64,000 nucleotides of DNA. It comes from Musa acuminata AAA Group (lineage: Eukaryota; Streptophyta; Magnoliopsida; Zingiberales; Musaceae). Below are positions 12,406 through 23,639 of the stretch, one piece after another. Below the pieces are notes generated by a model. The model did no database searches and was not told the origin of the DNA. It was given only the letters and a program-made list of their open reading frames with translations. The stretch lies in the NCBI RefSeq assembly GCF_036884655.1, contig NC_088347.1, positions 17,834,501 through 17,898,500 of the forward strand, in the 5' to 3' direction. Each line of letters opens with the position of its first letter. Positions within the stretch are counted from its first letter, which is position 1. Both the position numbers and the translations under genes were made by a program.

Positions 12406-14017
12406 GTACCATCGCCTGCAGCACTGACACTAGACGATACCATCGCTCAGTCTGATGGTACTACTGCCTGACACAATTTGGGAGACTATGTTTGGGCGAT
12501 ACTATAACATCTCTCATTTTTTAAAATTTTATTAGGGCCTATTTGTAATGTAGGGACCTAAATGTAAATATTAAAAATATGATATGATTTATGAAAGATT
12601 CATATTATGTTTTAAACTAAAAAAAGAAAAAATGGCAGACATATGTCACTAGCTAACCTAAGGTTGGTGCCACCTATGTTTGTTCTAAGGATGACACCTA
12701 AGCCTCTTTCATGCATGCTTGCCACCTTACAATCCTTATATTAGCTAAATCTAATGCATTAGATGAGAAATTAATAGAAGAAAACTTAAGAGCTGCAGTC
12801 AATGTGGGTTTAAGATGAGAAAGGAAGAGGAATTGAAGTAGGAGAAGAAGGAGAAGAAGCTTTGCTTTGCTTGAGGTTTTGCATCAATTCTCCATATTTG
12901 GGAATCAAACTTTTGTAAGGCAAGTATGATAATTCCTTCCTATAGAACCTTGATATCTGATTTCTTCTTAATTTCGAAAACTTTAGAAGATTTTGGCTTC
13001 ATACTTGATATTTCTACCGTTTGGGATTAAAACTGTGAATCTGAAATTTTTTAAGATTTGACTTTTTGTATTGTTATATCCATAACTTTCTCCGCGGATC
13101 TTAGATTTAGGAGAAACTAGATTCATTCAAAAATAGACTCATAGCTCATTATTTTGATACCAAGATTGATAAATTTAGATTCTATTTACATATCAAAACT
13201 ATTATTTCAATTGACCCTATGAAATCTGTAAAATAGAGACTATCGATTTTGACATTTCAGTACTATCTTGCTTATAACTCTCTATTGAAAACTCTGATTT
13301 ATTTGAAACATAATTTATTAGAAACTAGACTCATAGACCTTTCTGTGAATATATGATTTGAAAGATTTGGAGCATAAATGCCTATTGATTCATCTATTCT
13401 AATCAACTCTATGAATTCTGCAAAACAGAGATAATATTCTATGACCTTTTGTTACTAAATTGTTTATAACTCCTCGTTGGAATAACCAATTCATACAAAA
13501 CTTGATTTATCAAAATTTAAATTGATACATCTTTTGAATGACACATAATTTGTGTAAATTGGAGCATAATTGGTTATCCAAACAATTCATGCAATGTGCC
13601 TCTCAAATTCTATCAGAATCAAGCTTTGACCGATTTTGCCTATTCTTGTTTCGTCTCTTTGGAAATTGATTTCAGCTAAAATTCTTACTTCAGTTGAGCT
13701 TTACATTATTTCTTTAAATTTTTGTATACTCTTGTCCTACAAATATTTTCATACTTGAATCTGTTATATAAACTTTATATTTGTATCACAATGTTTCTTA
13801 TAGACATATGCATTTTGTTATTCTGCATGTGTTTCCGATATGTCCCAATTTATTGTTCACAATACCCTTTTGTAATATGGTGTTTATGGGATTATTTGGA
13901 CCTTTGCTAGAAATAGTAAAATGATTGTTTGGACCTTTGCCAGAAATGATAAGGGGTATATGTTTAGAGCCCACGATGCTGTGTCGGCCTCCTTTGGCTT
14001 CATCCAGACGTGGATGG

Positions 14018-15679
14018 TGTTAGGAAAGGGTTCGACACTAGGGGGGGGGGTGAATTAGTGTAGCGAAAAGATAACGACGATTTAAAAACTTTCGTACGAT
14101 AAAATCGTTTCTAACGTAAAACCGTTTTCAGAAACTTAATTTGAAAGTGAGTTCGTAAAGGAGTGCAGCAAAAGTAATGAGGAAGTAAAGCACATATAGA
14201 GGTTTGCAGTAAGGTAAATAGCAGAAAGTAAATACAAACCAAGATTTATAGTGGTTCGGTCAATCTTGACCTACATCCACTTTTGGCTTCCTCCTCCGAC
14301 AAGGTCACCGACGTCCACTATAGACCTTTCTTCAATAGGCGAAGGCCAATCACCTTTTACACCCCTCTTCTCCTTTTACCGGGTTTAGGAGATAACCCTT
14401 ACAAGCACTCACACTCCTCTCTTACAGATTTCTAACACTTAGAGTAGAGGAGGGAAATCTAAAGAGATTGCAGTAGCGTTTCTTTACTTTGAAACTCTTG
14501 GTGCTTATGTGCTTTAACCAGGGATGAGAGGGGTATTTATAGGCTTCAAGTTGATTCAAACTTGGAGCCTAAAACTTTCCCATCTCGGGTTCCCCGGGCA
14601 CGGGCGGTACCACCGCCTAGTGTCAGTCTGACGCTGACATTGCCCTGGGTGGTACCACCACCTAGGTCTGGCGGTACCACCACCTGGGGGTAGTGCTAGG
14701 CGGTACCATTGCCCATACTAGTGGTACCATCGCCTGACACCCTGCTAGGGGTAGTACAACCACCCATATTGGCGGTACCATCGTCTGACACCCTGCTAGG
14801 GGCGGTACAACCACCCATACTGGCGGTACCACCGCCTGACATAGTCTCGAAGATTGTGCCATGACGGTGAGACTCTTTAGACACTGTTTGGGCTTTTTAT
14901 TGGGCCCAACACAATTCTTACATGGGCCTAGCTGTCCCTTAATTGGGTTGGCCCAAATCCAAGCACAATTACGTGCTAACTACGATTCCTAAGATATATT
15001 CTAAGATAAACAAGTCCATAAGTCTTGGTTCTTCTAGCGAGTTTCCGGCGATCTTCCGACGAACTTCCGACGATCTCTCGGAAATGTTCCAGCGGAATCC
15101 CGGCAAGCTCCTAGACTTCACGACGATCTTCTTGGCGAGTTTAGATGAGCTTCTTGGCAAGCTCTGCGACTTCTCGTTTGGTTCCACCAAAACTTTCGAC
15201 GAACTCTTGAACTCCCAACGATGTCGCATCCTTAACTCCGGGCTTCATTTTGCTTCATGTCTTGCTATCATAGTTAATCCTGCATATATAAAACATACTT
15301 TGATCTAGACAATTAATACTAAGCAATAATCATGTTGTCTGGCATGTCATTGGTCCCTCGACGCTTTGTTCGATTCTTTGGCGCATCGTCCTCTCCTAGG
15401 CCTATTGCCCAATTGGTCAGTTGACTCCGCAACTCTAATATCCTTGGCATAATGTCCGCTTTTCTTGGCCCGATGCCTGAATCCATGGCCCGAAGCCTTT
15501 TGTCGATACGTCGACCAATCCACCAGTCCGACGTCCAATCTTCTGACATGTTCCTCCGGCCCAACATGATTTTTCCTACTTTAGTCTCATCTTGATTGAA
15601 CCATCCTACTCACTCAAAACGCTAATTAAAACATGAACACTTATCGATTGGTTTTATCATCAAAATCCGAGATTCAACA
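14018..15679 (-). mobile_element. A-family solo LTR, deepest insertion of the left nest
   Basis: 1662 bp from TGTTAGGAAAGGG to GAGATTCAACA. Flanks are GATGG (14013-14017) and TATGG (15680-15684), a 4-of-5 duplication. It carries the GGTACC palindrome type at 14590-14860. It lies inside the long LTR at 12503, which is inside the LTR at 9375, inside element A, inside the LTR of element B: the fifth layer. Confidence 0.85.
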
Positions 15680-15837
15680 TATGGATGATGCTCCCAAATG
15701 TGGGAGATTATGTTTGGGATCCTACTTCACATTCTATCTATTTGATATGATATTCAGAGCTTTGGTTATATGCCTTTATATGTGCTTTGGATAAGAATGA
15801 AATATGTACGACATCAAATGCGACATTTGAGCTTCTG

Positions 15838-16645
15838 TTTCATATTTGTTCATTGATATGCTCCGAAATGCTTCATATGCCATTGATATGTTTCGACGCA
15901 TTTCATCCGTCATTGATATATTATGAAATGTTTCATTTGTTATTGATATGCTCCGATTTCATACATCCTTGATATGCTCCGAAACATTTCATACGTTCTT
16001 GATATGCTCAGAAATGCTTCATATGCCATTAATATGTTTCGAAGCATTTCATCCACCATTGATATGTTCTGAAATATTTCATTTGTTATTGATATGCTCC
16101 GAAACATTTCATACATCCTTGATATGCTTCGAAATGCTTCATATGCTATTGATATGTTTCGAAGCATTTCATCCGCATTGATATGTTCTGAAATATTTCA
16201 TTTGTTATTGATATACTCTGAAACATTTCATACATCCTTGATATGCTCCGAAATGCTTCATACGCCATTGATATGTTCCGAAGCATTTCATCCGTCATTG
16301 ATATGTTCCGAAATATTTTATTTGTTATTGATATGCTCCGAAATATTTCATACATTTTTTCATATGCTCCAAAATGCTTCATATGCCATTGATATACTCC
16401 ATAATATTTTATATGTCATCGATATGCTCTAAAATGCTTCCTATGCCATTGATATACTCCGAAATGCTTCATATGTCATTGATATGCTCTGTAACATTTT
16501 ATATGTCATTGATATGCTCTGAAATGCTTCCTATGCCATTAATATATTCTGAAATGCTTCATATGCCATTGATATATTCTGAAGCATTTAATCTTCCATT
16601 GATATGTTCTGAAATGTTTTATTACATCAATGATTTGTCCAATTA
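15838..16645. repeat. 30-bp tandem array with 4-monomer higher-order repeat
   Basis: About 26 monomers of roughly 30 bp, each beginning ATTGATATG and ending in a TTTCAT- or CTTCAT-type tail. Four monomer types recur in fixed order, with tails like ATATGCC, ATCCGTC, ATTTGTT and ATACATCC. This gives a higher-order unit of about 120 bp repeated four times or more. The last third (from about 16370) loses that order. Because the monomer is a multiple of three, both strands appear open for long stretches, but this is not coding. Confidence 0.93.
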
Positions 16646-17965
16646 GTCTTTACTCCCTTGATATAAACAAAATATGCTTTGAATGAAATGACATTGTAAT
16701 TCTGTATTTATTGAGCGGCTATCTATGAACTCTTGTATCCTTGCCTTATATTTGGTACCTTATTTGCTTTGAAACTATCTTTTTTCACCATTGATATGTT
16801 AGTCGCTTGCTGAGCTCTATGTGCTCACCCCATTGCTATATATTTTTTTCAAAATAGCTTGTCGTTCACTAGAATATCTAAATTGAGCTACGATAGTGGA
16901 AAGCTAGAAGACTTTAGGTAAATCTTTAGTGGATGATATGTTTTTGTTGTATAAGTACACTAGGTGTCTAATGGAATGTTGATGGTAAATATGAACTTAT
17001 AAGTTTTGTAAAAGTTTAAAGAACCTCTCATGTTTAGGATTTTGGAGTGTTAAGTAAATTGGTGTAATGATGTGAATATGTGGTAAACATTGGCTTTTGT
17101 GATCGTATAGAATACCACACTTGTGGATTTATGAGGTGGTTATTGTCTTGGTGAGTTGGTTTTAGATTTTATGATTCATCGAGCAATGTATTATATGATT
17201 TTAAACTGCATAGGTCTTATGAATTATGGAATATACAGAAATAACTTAGAATGTTTTCTCAGTGTCCTTAAATGTGTGTTTGGATCCTGGAATGGATTGT
17301 TGATCTGAATTATAATATTGATCTAAATTCGGGGGGCGTGACAAGTACCACCGCTTGACACAGTCTTGAAGACTATGTCTGGGCAATACCACCACTTAAC
17401 ACAATCTTGAATATTGTGTCTAAGCGGTACCACCGCCAAGTCTGGGCGGTACCACCACCAGACTCTGCTACAGGACCTTGAATAAGCCAAACAATAGGCC
17501 CAATTCAACATTGATTTAAGCCCAATTGACCCATAATTGAGTTGGCATTATTTCACTCCAATACCGACTCAATTAGACAAATTATTACAAGCATGAATCC
17601 TATATTGTCCAGCAAGTCATTGGTTCATTTGGCGCTTCGTCCGATCCTTCGGCGCATCATCCTCTCTTTCGACATATTGCCCAATCGGCATGTTGTCTTC
17701 CTGCAACATCCGATCTCCTTAGCGCAATGTTCGATCTTCTTGGCCCGATGCTCGAACTCATGGCACGAAGCCTTCTGTCGATACGTTGATCGATCCTCCG
17801 GCCCTATATCCAATCTTCTGACATGTTCACTCCGGCCCAGCATCTGATTCCTCTTGCTTTAATCAATTTGCCTCTCTTTGATCGATGCTAGTCCTGCATC
17901 ACTTAAACACATATTAGATGATAAACACATCAATTGATTTTATCATTAAAATCTGAGATTCAACA

Positions 17966-18060
17966 AAACCAACCCACATTTCTTGTAGAAATATCTACAA
18001 TCGAAAGGTAGGAGCAAAAAAATTTTTTTGAAAGTGGATACTCAAGGCTTATGACCGAAG
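17966..18060 (+). pseudogene. Element A protease remnant
   Basis: Continues the element A internal sequence broken at 9374. A short frame near 18029-18052 reads GYSRLMTE, matching the copia retroviral-type aspartic protease motif whose intact form has D-S-G before C-S-R-H-M-T. The aspartate is not preserved in frame. Downstream pol domains are not recognisable, so a large deletion probably removed integrase, reverse transcriptase and RNase H. Confidence 0.55.
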
Positions 18061-19851
18061 GTCCAACACACTTCATAAAACTTACTAGCCAAAATAAAAT
18101 GATTTTAATTGAAGATTGCTTTATGTTAAATAAAATCATGCTTGATGATTTTATATTATGCATGAGAATTTGAAGTAATAATGATTTAAAATCTTATGTT
18201 TTGGAATTATGTGTTATACTTTTGATCTTGATGATTTTTGTGATAAATCTTATTTTTCGATTTTAAACATGATGCATGGTTTTGACATAAAAAATTTGGG
18301 TATGCTTGTATGAAATCAATCGCATAAATTAAAATAATTAAAAAGAGGAAAGTATTTTTTTTTTTTAAATCTCAATCTTTATCTTATCGAGTTTTTCAAT
18401 AAGAGATTGATGAATTTATTTATGATATTTTTGAATCTCTTGAACTATGAAAGTGATTTTGATTATGTGAATTTGAATGAGTTTTATCAAAATCATGATC
18501 TTGATTTTTTAAGATTTATAACTTGAGATTTATTCTATATGAATATATCTTTTAATCTCCTATGTTTCCTTTTTGCTATTTACTAAAGAAGAGTTTTATC
18601 TAAATAAATGATAATTTTTCTCTTGATTCCTCAAAATTATAATTTAAAATCTTTTATGAATCAAGATATTTTATTATGTGTTCTCAGATCATTCATTCTT
18701 ATTATTTAAGAGGGGATTTTTTTTATATGAATCATGACTTTCTTATGAATTCTAGGAATTATAACTTGAGATTTTTTTTTAATATATGAATCATGATCTT
18801 GACAACTTGATATTTCTTATATATGAATCAAGATCTTTTATTCTCCTATGTTATGTTTTGATATTTACTAAAGAGAATATTTTTTTTCGAAATTCATAGC
18901 TTAAGATTTCCCTTACTATTTGATCTCCTAAGATTTTTTTATTTTTTTTAAATAGATCAAAATGAATAATGTCTTTTGGTATTTACATGTTCTTTGATAT
19001 TTTATCTTACTTAACATAATTTTCATTATATACAATTCTTTTGTATTTATGGTTGTATACATTGCATGATGCTCAGAGCATTGATGTAAGAAGAAAAATT
19101 TATACCATTGTATTCTTCCTTTCTTTTTAAGAATGACAAAGGGGGAGAAAGATTTGCTAGCTTATATAATTCAAGAAGAAAAAACTTATAAACTTATAAA
19201 AATTTCGAGCTTACAAAGAAAGGATAAACTTGTTAGCTTGCTCATCTAAAAAGAATAGTAAAGTTTGCTAGCTTGCACAATTCAAGAAGAAGTAAAAACT
19301 TGTAAACTTGTAAAAATTTCTAGCTTGCAAAGAAAGGAAAAACTTGTTAGCTTGCTCATCTCAAAAGAAAAGAAAAGTTTGTTAGCTTGCACATTTCAAG
19401 AAGATGCAAAAAATATGCTATCTTGCACATCTCAAAAGATGCAAAATTTTTGCTAACTTTCATATCTGAAAAACTTACTAGCTTGCATGTTCAAAACTTG
19501 CTACCTTCCTAGCTTGCATATTTCAAAAAATTGCTAGTTGTACTTTTCTTTGATAAAAAAGGGGGAGAAGTTATGATGATGATATGAAATTATGCATAAA
19601 AATACTCATGATATTATGATGATGCATATAATGAGAAGTTATGATGATCATGCATAGGAGGATGTAATGTGCTTTAATATTTTGATACCATGATGATTTG
19701 AAATATTTATGATTTGGAATAATGCATGAAATACTCATGATGCATGCAATGATTTTATGAAATTCAACCTTATTTCATATGACATATTGATAGGGGGAGT
19801 TTAGTTTAAACTCCACAATCAATTGGTTATCATCATCAAAATGGGGGAGAT
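18061..19851 (+). other. Element A 3' spacer with multiple polypurine tracts
   Basis: AT-rich non-coding tail. Four tracts with a GGGGGAG core occur at about 19138-19150, 19555-19570, 19792-19800 and 19840-19850; the last abuts the 3' LTR and is the likely functional polypurine tract for plus-strand priming. Between the first two tracts (19150-19560) lies a degenerate repeat of GCTAGCTTGCACATTTC-like units alternating with A-rich linkers. Repeated internal polypurine tracts are, from memory, typical of Sireviruses. Confidence 0.75.
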
Positions 19852-21150
19852 TGTTGAATCTCTGATTTTGATGATGAAATCAATTGATAAAGTTATGATC
19901 TAATATACGTTTGAGTGACATAGGACTAACCTCGATCAAGGAAAAACAATTTGATTAAAGCATGAAAAATTAGACGTTGGGCCAGAGTAGAATATGTTAG
20001 AAGATTGGACATTGGGCTAGAGGACTGGTCGACGTGCCGGAAGGACTTCGTGCCATGAGTTCGGGCACCGGGTCAAATGATCGAATATTGCGGTAAGGAG
20101 ATCATAAGTTATGAGAGTCAACATGCCAATTGGGTAATACGTCAAAAGAGAGGACGATGCGCTGAAGGATCAATCGAAGCATCAAATGAACTAATGACAT
20201 GCCAGACAACATAGGATCCATGCTTGTAATCATATGTTTAGATCGAGTTAGTTTAAGTCTAATTGAGTTAGTTTTGGGATAAAATAATATTATCTCAATT
20301 TGGGGCCCATTGGGCCTGGGTTGAGGCTGTTTTGAGCCAAGTGGAAGGCCCATATAATGACCTTTAGTTGGCCCAAGCGATGGCACCGCCAGAATTGGCG
20401 ATTGTATTGCTTGAGGCTCGACGTCCCAGGTTGTCTGGGTAGTGGTTCTGCTCAAGCACAATCTCCTAGACTATGTTAGATGATGATATCGCCAAATTGG
20501 GTGGTGATACCACCTAATATAGGACTGACAGGCGGTAGTACTACTCGTTGTCAATTTGGTAGACGGTAGTATCGCTAGTACCCTAAAATCGTGGGGATTT
20601 GAATTTTGGTTTCACTTTTTGAAGTCATTTGTGGTCTAGAAATACCCCACCTATTCATGCTTAGAATAAGCAAAAATTAGAGTAGAAAGGGAGAAAGAAT
20701 CCTTGAGAAAAAATATTATGTAAATCTCTCTAATTAGTGAGTCTCTTCCTCCTAGAGTTAGAAGTTTTCTAAGGAATGATTGAGGTGTAAACTAGAGGTG
20801 TAAATGTTCTCTTCTAAGCTTGTGAAAAGGAGAAAGAGTTGTAAGAGTAGTTGATCTTCACTTGATGAAAGAAGACCAGTAGTAAAAGTCGACAGCCTCG
20901 ATAAAGAGGAATCAGGAGTGGACGTAGGTCGGGACGATCGACCACTCTAAAATCTAGTTTGCATTTACTTTATGATTTTCATTTAAATTACAAATTGCTT
21001 TACTTACTTATTACATTCTTACGAATGTTTTCAAGTTAATCATCTTTCTGATATGGGCTTTACCAAATGAAAGTTTTAAATCGATATAATTTTTTATGAA
21101 AGCACTAATTCACTCCCCCCCCTCCCCCTAGTGTTGAAACGGTCCTAATA
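19852..21150 (+). mobile_element. 3' LTR of element A
   Basis: 1299 bp, TGTTGAATCTCTG to CGGTCCTAATA (final CA changed to TA), followed by the CCTAG duplication. It aligns along its whole length with 6649-7937, including weakened GGTACC modules at about 20380-20590. Scattered differences point to an old insertion. Confidence 0.87.
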
Positions 21151-21278
21151 CCTAGGTAATTATCTTATTTGTAGTTTTCAGTTTCGTAGGTTTTTGCACA
21201 CTAATATTTGCACGACGATGAACACTTTTTTGGGAAATCTAGGATTTTTATTTTCTATTTTTTTGCTACGCATGTAAT

Positions 21279-22775
21279 TGTTGGGAAATCATGGGGGGGC
21301 GACATCATATGCGCAGCGGAAGAACAAGAAAACAAAAATCCCCGATTCCCAAAAAGATGTTCATCGTCGTGCGAAGATTGGTGCGCAAAATCCGCAAAAA
21401 CACAAAACTGTGACATAGAGATTGTGTTACCTAGGGAGATCGTATATCCCTGTTTTCTTGCAGATCCTTAGGAGAGGGTGAAGGAGGTCAAGCGTCCTCC
21501 TCTCTAGCGGTGATCCACACAGCAGGGTTGCGACGACGCTCCTCAAAAACTCCAGGCCTACTCTGAGGTGGAGAGGGAGAGGAGAATAGGAAGGGCAAGC
21601 AAAGACTCTAGCCTATGAGGCTGTGAATCCCTCCTATTTATAGAGATCCCGTGTCAAAACCCTAATGGGTCCTTTCCCTAGTGGGTATTGGATCTGCATC
21701 CAATAAGACAAGGGCTCCGTCGGATATCTCATATCCGAACCTCTACTCATCGCAATGCCTACCATATGTGTGTGACCCTCTAGGCCCAATATCGAGCTGG
21801 CCGTGAGTCATACCTGTCAGAACTCCTTCTAACTCAGTGAATTATTATCTCTGTAATAATTCACTCGACTCATCGACTACGGAAGTACTAGGCCACTACG
21901 CCGTAGTCCCCAGACGATACAGGGGAATCCAATCCATTGGACCTGTCTATCCTCAGTTACCATGTACCTATAGTCCCTCATCCATCTAATATCCCAGAGA
22001 CCGTATATCGAGCATGGTGCTGTCAGACCCATACGGTTTCTACTCGAGTCTCGCTCTAATCGGATTCTCCCGGAGAACTCTTTCTCTCTCAACCCGAATG
22101 ACCCTGGCCAGGGATTTGTCTGAGCAAGAACACATGGGATATTCCTCTCATGATACCGAGAGTGGATGATCCTCTATCGACACTCAATAGCCCTCGTAAG
22201 GTCGACTACCACTCCCAATGACCAGCTGTACTAGATCTGGGAACAACCAAACCTATAAGTCTGGTATCAAAGAGTGGAGCACTCATACAGGACATCCTTA
22301 GTGTCTCAAGTCTAAGAACCAGATACACCACTAGGACTACGGAATCGTTGTCTGACAATAAGGCATCATCAACCATCCAGCATTCCGTAAGCGGATCAAT
22401 CAGTGAACTCATTCTCCAATGAGCACCTGTACTGTATCCCTAGTGTCCCTACACGAGCAGCTATGAGACCAGCTGCATCCATCATATGGACGGGTATACA
22501 GCACACCAGTCTATCCGGTTATCACGATGTCCCTCTCGAGTAACCTATGACCGAGATTATTTAGGATATGTGTTTAAAGGTGAATCGATCTCATTATCGT
22601 GATCTCATCACGATCCGATTCCCATTGCACAAATCCAAGGACATCACAATATATATGCATTTATGCAATAGTTATAAAGTGATATACGCCAAAATATAAT
22701 AAGCAAAAAGATTCTGTATCAAGTCACACGTGCCATCACTCACGTGATTGGCTTGCTGGGCACTTATGACTAGCA
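21279..22775 (-). mobile_element. Inverted solo LTR of the B family
   Basis: 1497 bp from TGTTGGGAAATC to TTATGACTAGCA on the plus strand, with a perfect GTAAT duplication at 21274-21278 and 22776-22780. It is inserted near the 3' end of B's own 5' LTR, in opposite orientation. Over the first 250 bases (element orientation) it differs at only a few positions from the copy at 38752-40244, so both are younger than the B LTR that hosts it. Confidence 0.93.
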
Positions 22776-22803
22776 GTAATGACGCCCCTAGATTTCCCTA
22801 TAG

Positions 22804-22814
22804 TGGTATCAGAG
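22804..22814 (+). other. Primer-binding site of element B
   Basis: TGGTATCAGAG directly after the 5' LTR matches the 3' end of plant initiator methionine tRNA, the usual primer for minus-strand DNA synthesis in plant copia and gypsy elements. Confidence 0.85.
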
Positions 22815-23639
22815 TTAGGTTGTTCATGCGAAAGATTGGTTTTGAACTATGTGTGTTGTATTTTAGAAAAGCTTTTGACGTCAAAATTATTGATGCAAAA
22901 AGCCAGAGAGGGCAGCAGCTGTTGCTACCCTCGTAGGTTGGCCAAAGGCTGTTTGCAGCCTTGGTCGAGAGCTCCTAAGGGAGCTCTCAGCTTGGCCACT
23001 TGCGTTCAGGTGGCCGATGGCCTACAACTAGCCACTTGCGGCCGGTGGCCTACGAGCTATAGGTAGGTAACCGCATTGGCCACGCCCACGCATGCTCATC
23101 CACGGGCATGAGTTGCCTGCAGGCGCTCGCCTGCAGGGGTGGTGCCTGTAGGTGTTGTGCCCATGGGGGCAGCATCGCCCGTAGGTAGAAGCGCCCGCGA
23201 GCAATGGCATGAGAACATAGAGATGTTATTGGAGACCTGAGAACATGGTATGCTTTGTCGAGTCCCTTGAGGTCATATCATCGAATCAAACTCATCTTGT
23301 AACGATGATGATGACTTAACCAAACATCATGGTTGGTCAAGTCCCTTGAGGCCATGGTAGTTCGGAGGCCGAACAGGATGAGAATCACAATGAGTTGTGA
23401 TCGACAAGAGTTGCCTACCTTTTTGAGCTTAGTGTGATTGGTCGAGTCTCTTGAGGTTACACTAAGATATCGACTGGATCCTGATTCCCACTAAAAGTCT
23501 ATCGGAGACTTTCATTTCATGTGCTAAGGGTGTCACGTGATTCATTAGAAAAATAGTGGGAGCACGTCAAGATAGAAGTTCATATCTTGATTATTTATTT
23601 TTCTATAAAATCTGTATGTTATTTATTTCTACTATATTC
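22815..23639 (+). other. Element B leader
   Basis: Non-coding. A GC-rich stretch (22900-23215) holds many short inverted motifs (GCAGGCGCTCGCCTGCAGG and similar). It is followed by three spaced copies of a GTCGAGTCCCTTGAGG-like sequence near 23256, 23337 and 23438. These could form RNA structure for packaging, which is a guess. Confidence 0.5.

Larger units (their letters stand above)
12503..17343. mobile_element. Long solo LTR, chromovirus (Tekay/Del-like) by its ends
   Basis: Starts TATAACATCTCTCATTTTTT and ends GGGGGGCGTGACA. This resembles the TGTAACACCCC...GCGTGACA ends of many plant Ty3/gypsy chromovirus LTRs. Flanks are GATAC (12498-12502) and AGTAC (17344-17348); each differs by one transition from GGTAC, the sequence expected in the interrupted LTR. 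Subtracting the nested copy at 14018-15679 and its duplicated target leaves about 3.17 kb. A 30-bp tandem array lies at 15838-16645. No coding remnant was seen. The clade assignment rests only on the termini. Confidence 0.75.
9375..17965 (-). mobile_element. Inverted A-family LTR, host to two insertions
   Basis: The LTR is in pieces 9375-9950, 12411-12502 and 17349-17965, together 1285 bp, almost exactly the length of the A LTR at 6649. Ends on the plus strand are TATTAGGATCG (TG changed to TA) and GAGATTCAACA. Flanks are GAACC (9370-9374) and AAACC (17966-17970), a duplication with one mismatch. It sits between the KWIPRT-like end of gag and the protease of element A, so it entered A after A inserted. 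No coding region is attached; a solo LTR is the simplest reading. Confidence 0.85.
6649..21150 (+). mobile_element. Element A, Sirevirus-like Ty1/copia
   Basis: Flanked by a perfect 5-bp duplication CCTAG (6644-6648 and 21151-21155). The 5' LTR is 6649-7937 and the 3' LTR 19852-21150. The internal region carries a degenerate copia gag, a protease remnant and then an AT-rich tail with repeated GGGGGAG tracts; no integrase, reverse transcriptase or RNase H is recognisable. An inverted A-type LTR with further nested elements (9375-17965) splits gag from protease. Multiple polypurine-like tracts ahead of the 3' LTR are, from memory, a mark of Sireviruses. The element is dead and could move only with proteins supplied in trans. 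Confidence 0.88.
5577..22802 (+). mobile_element. 5' LTR of element B, interrupted twice
   Basis: Starts TACTAGTCATAGG, where other family members have TGCTAGTCATAAG. It runs to 6648, resumes at 21156-21278 after element A, and ends at 22781-22802 (GACGCCCCTAGATTTCCCTA then TA) after the inverted solo LTR. The copy at 26317-27930 also ends TTTCCCTATA, which fixes the 3' edge. A tRNA primer-binding site follows directly. Without insertions it is about 1.2 kb. Confidence 0.85.

Noticed and set aside
15940..16646. Several overlapping open frames on both strands rich in Ile, Cys, Ser and Phe
   Set aside because: They arise because the tandem monomer is about 30 bp, a multiple of three, without stops. 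Both strands are open and period-locked, not coding.
17966..19851. An envelope-like gene, as in some Sireviruses
   Set aside because: No long frame, signal peptide or membrane segment. Only an AT-rich spacer with purine tracts is seen.
21877..22412. Short minus-strand frames, repeated as plus-strand frames near 39117-39699
   Set aside because: The same LTR text in opposite orientations. LTRs of this family carry no known protein.
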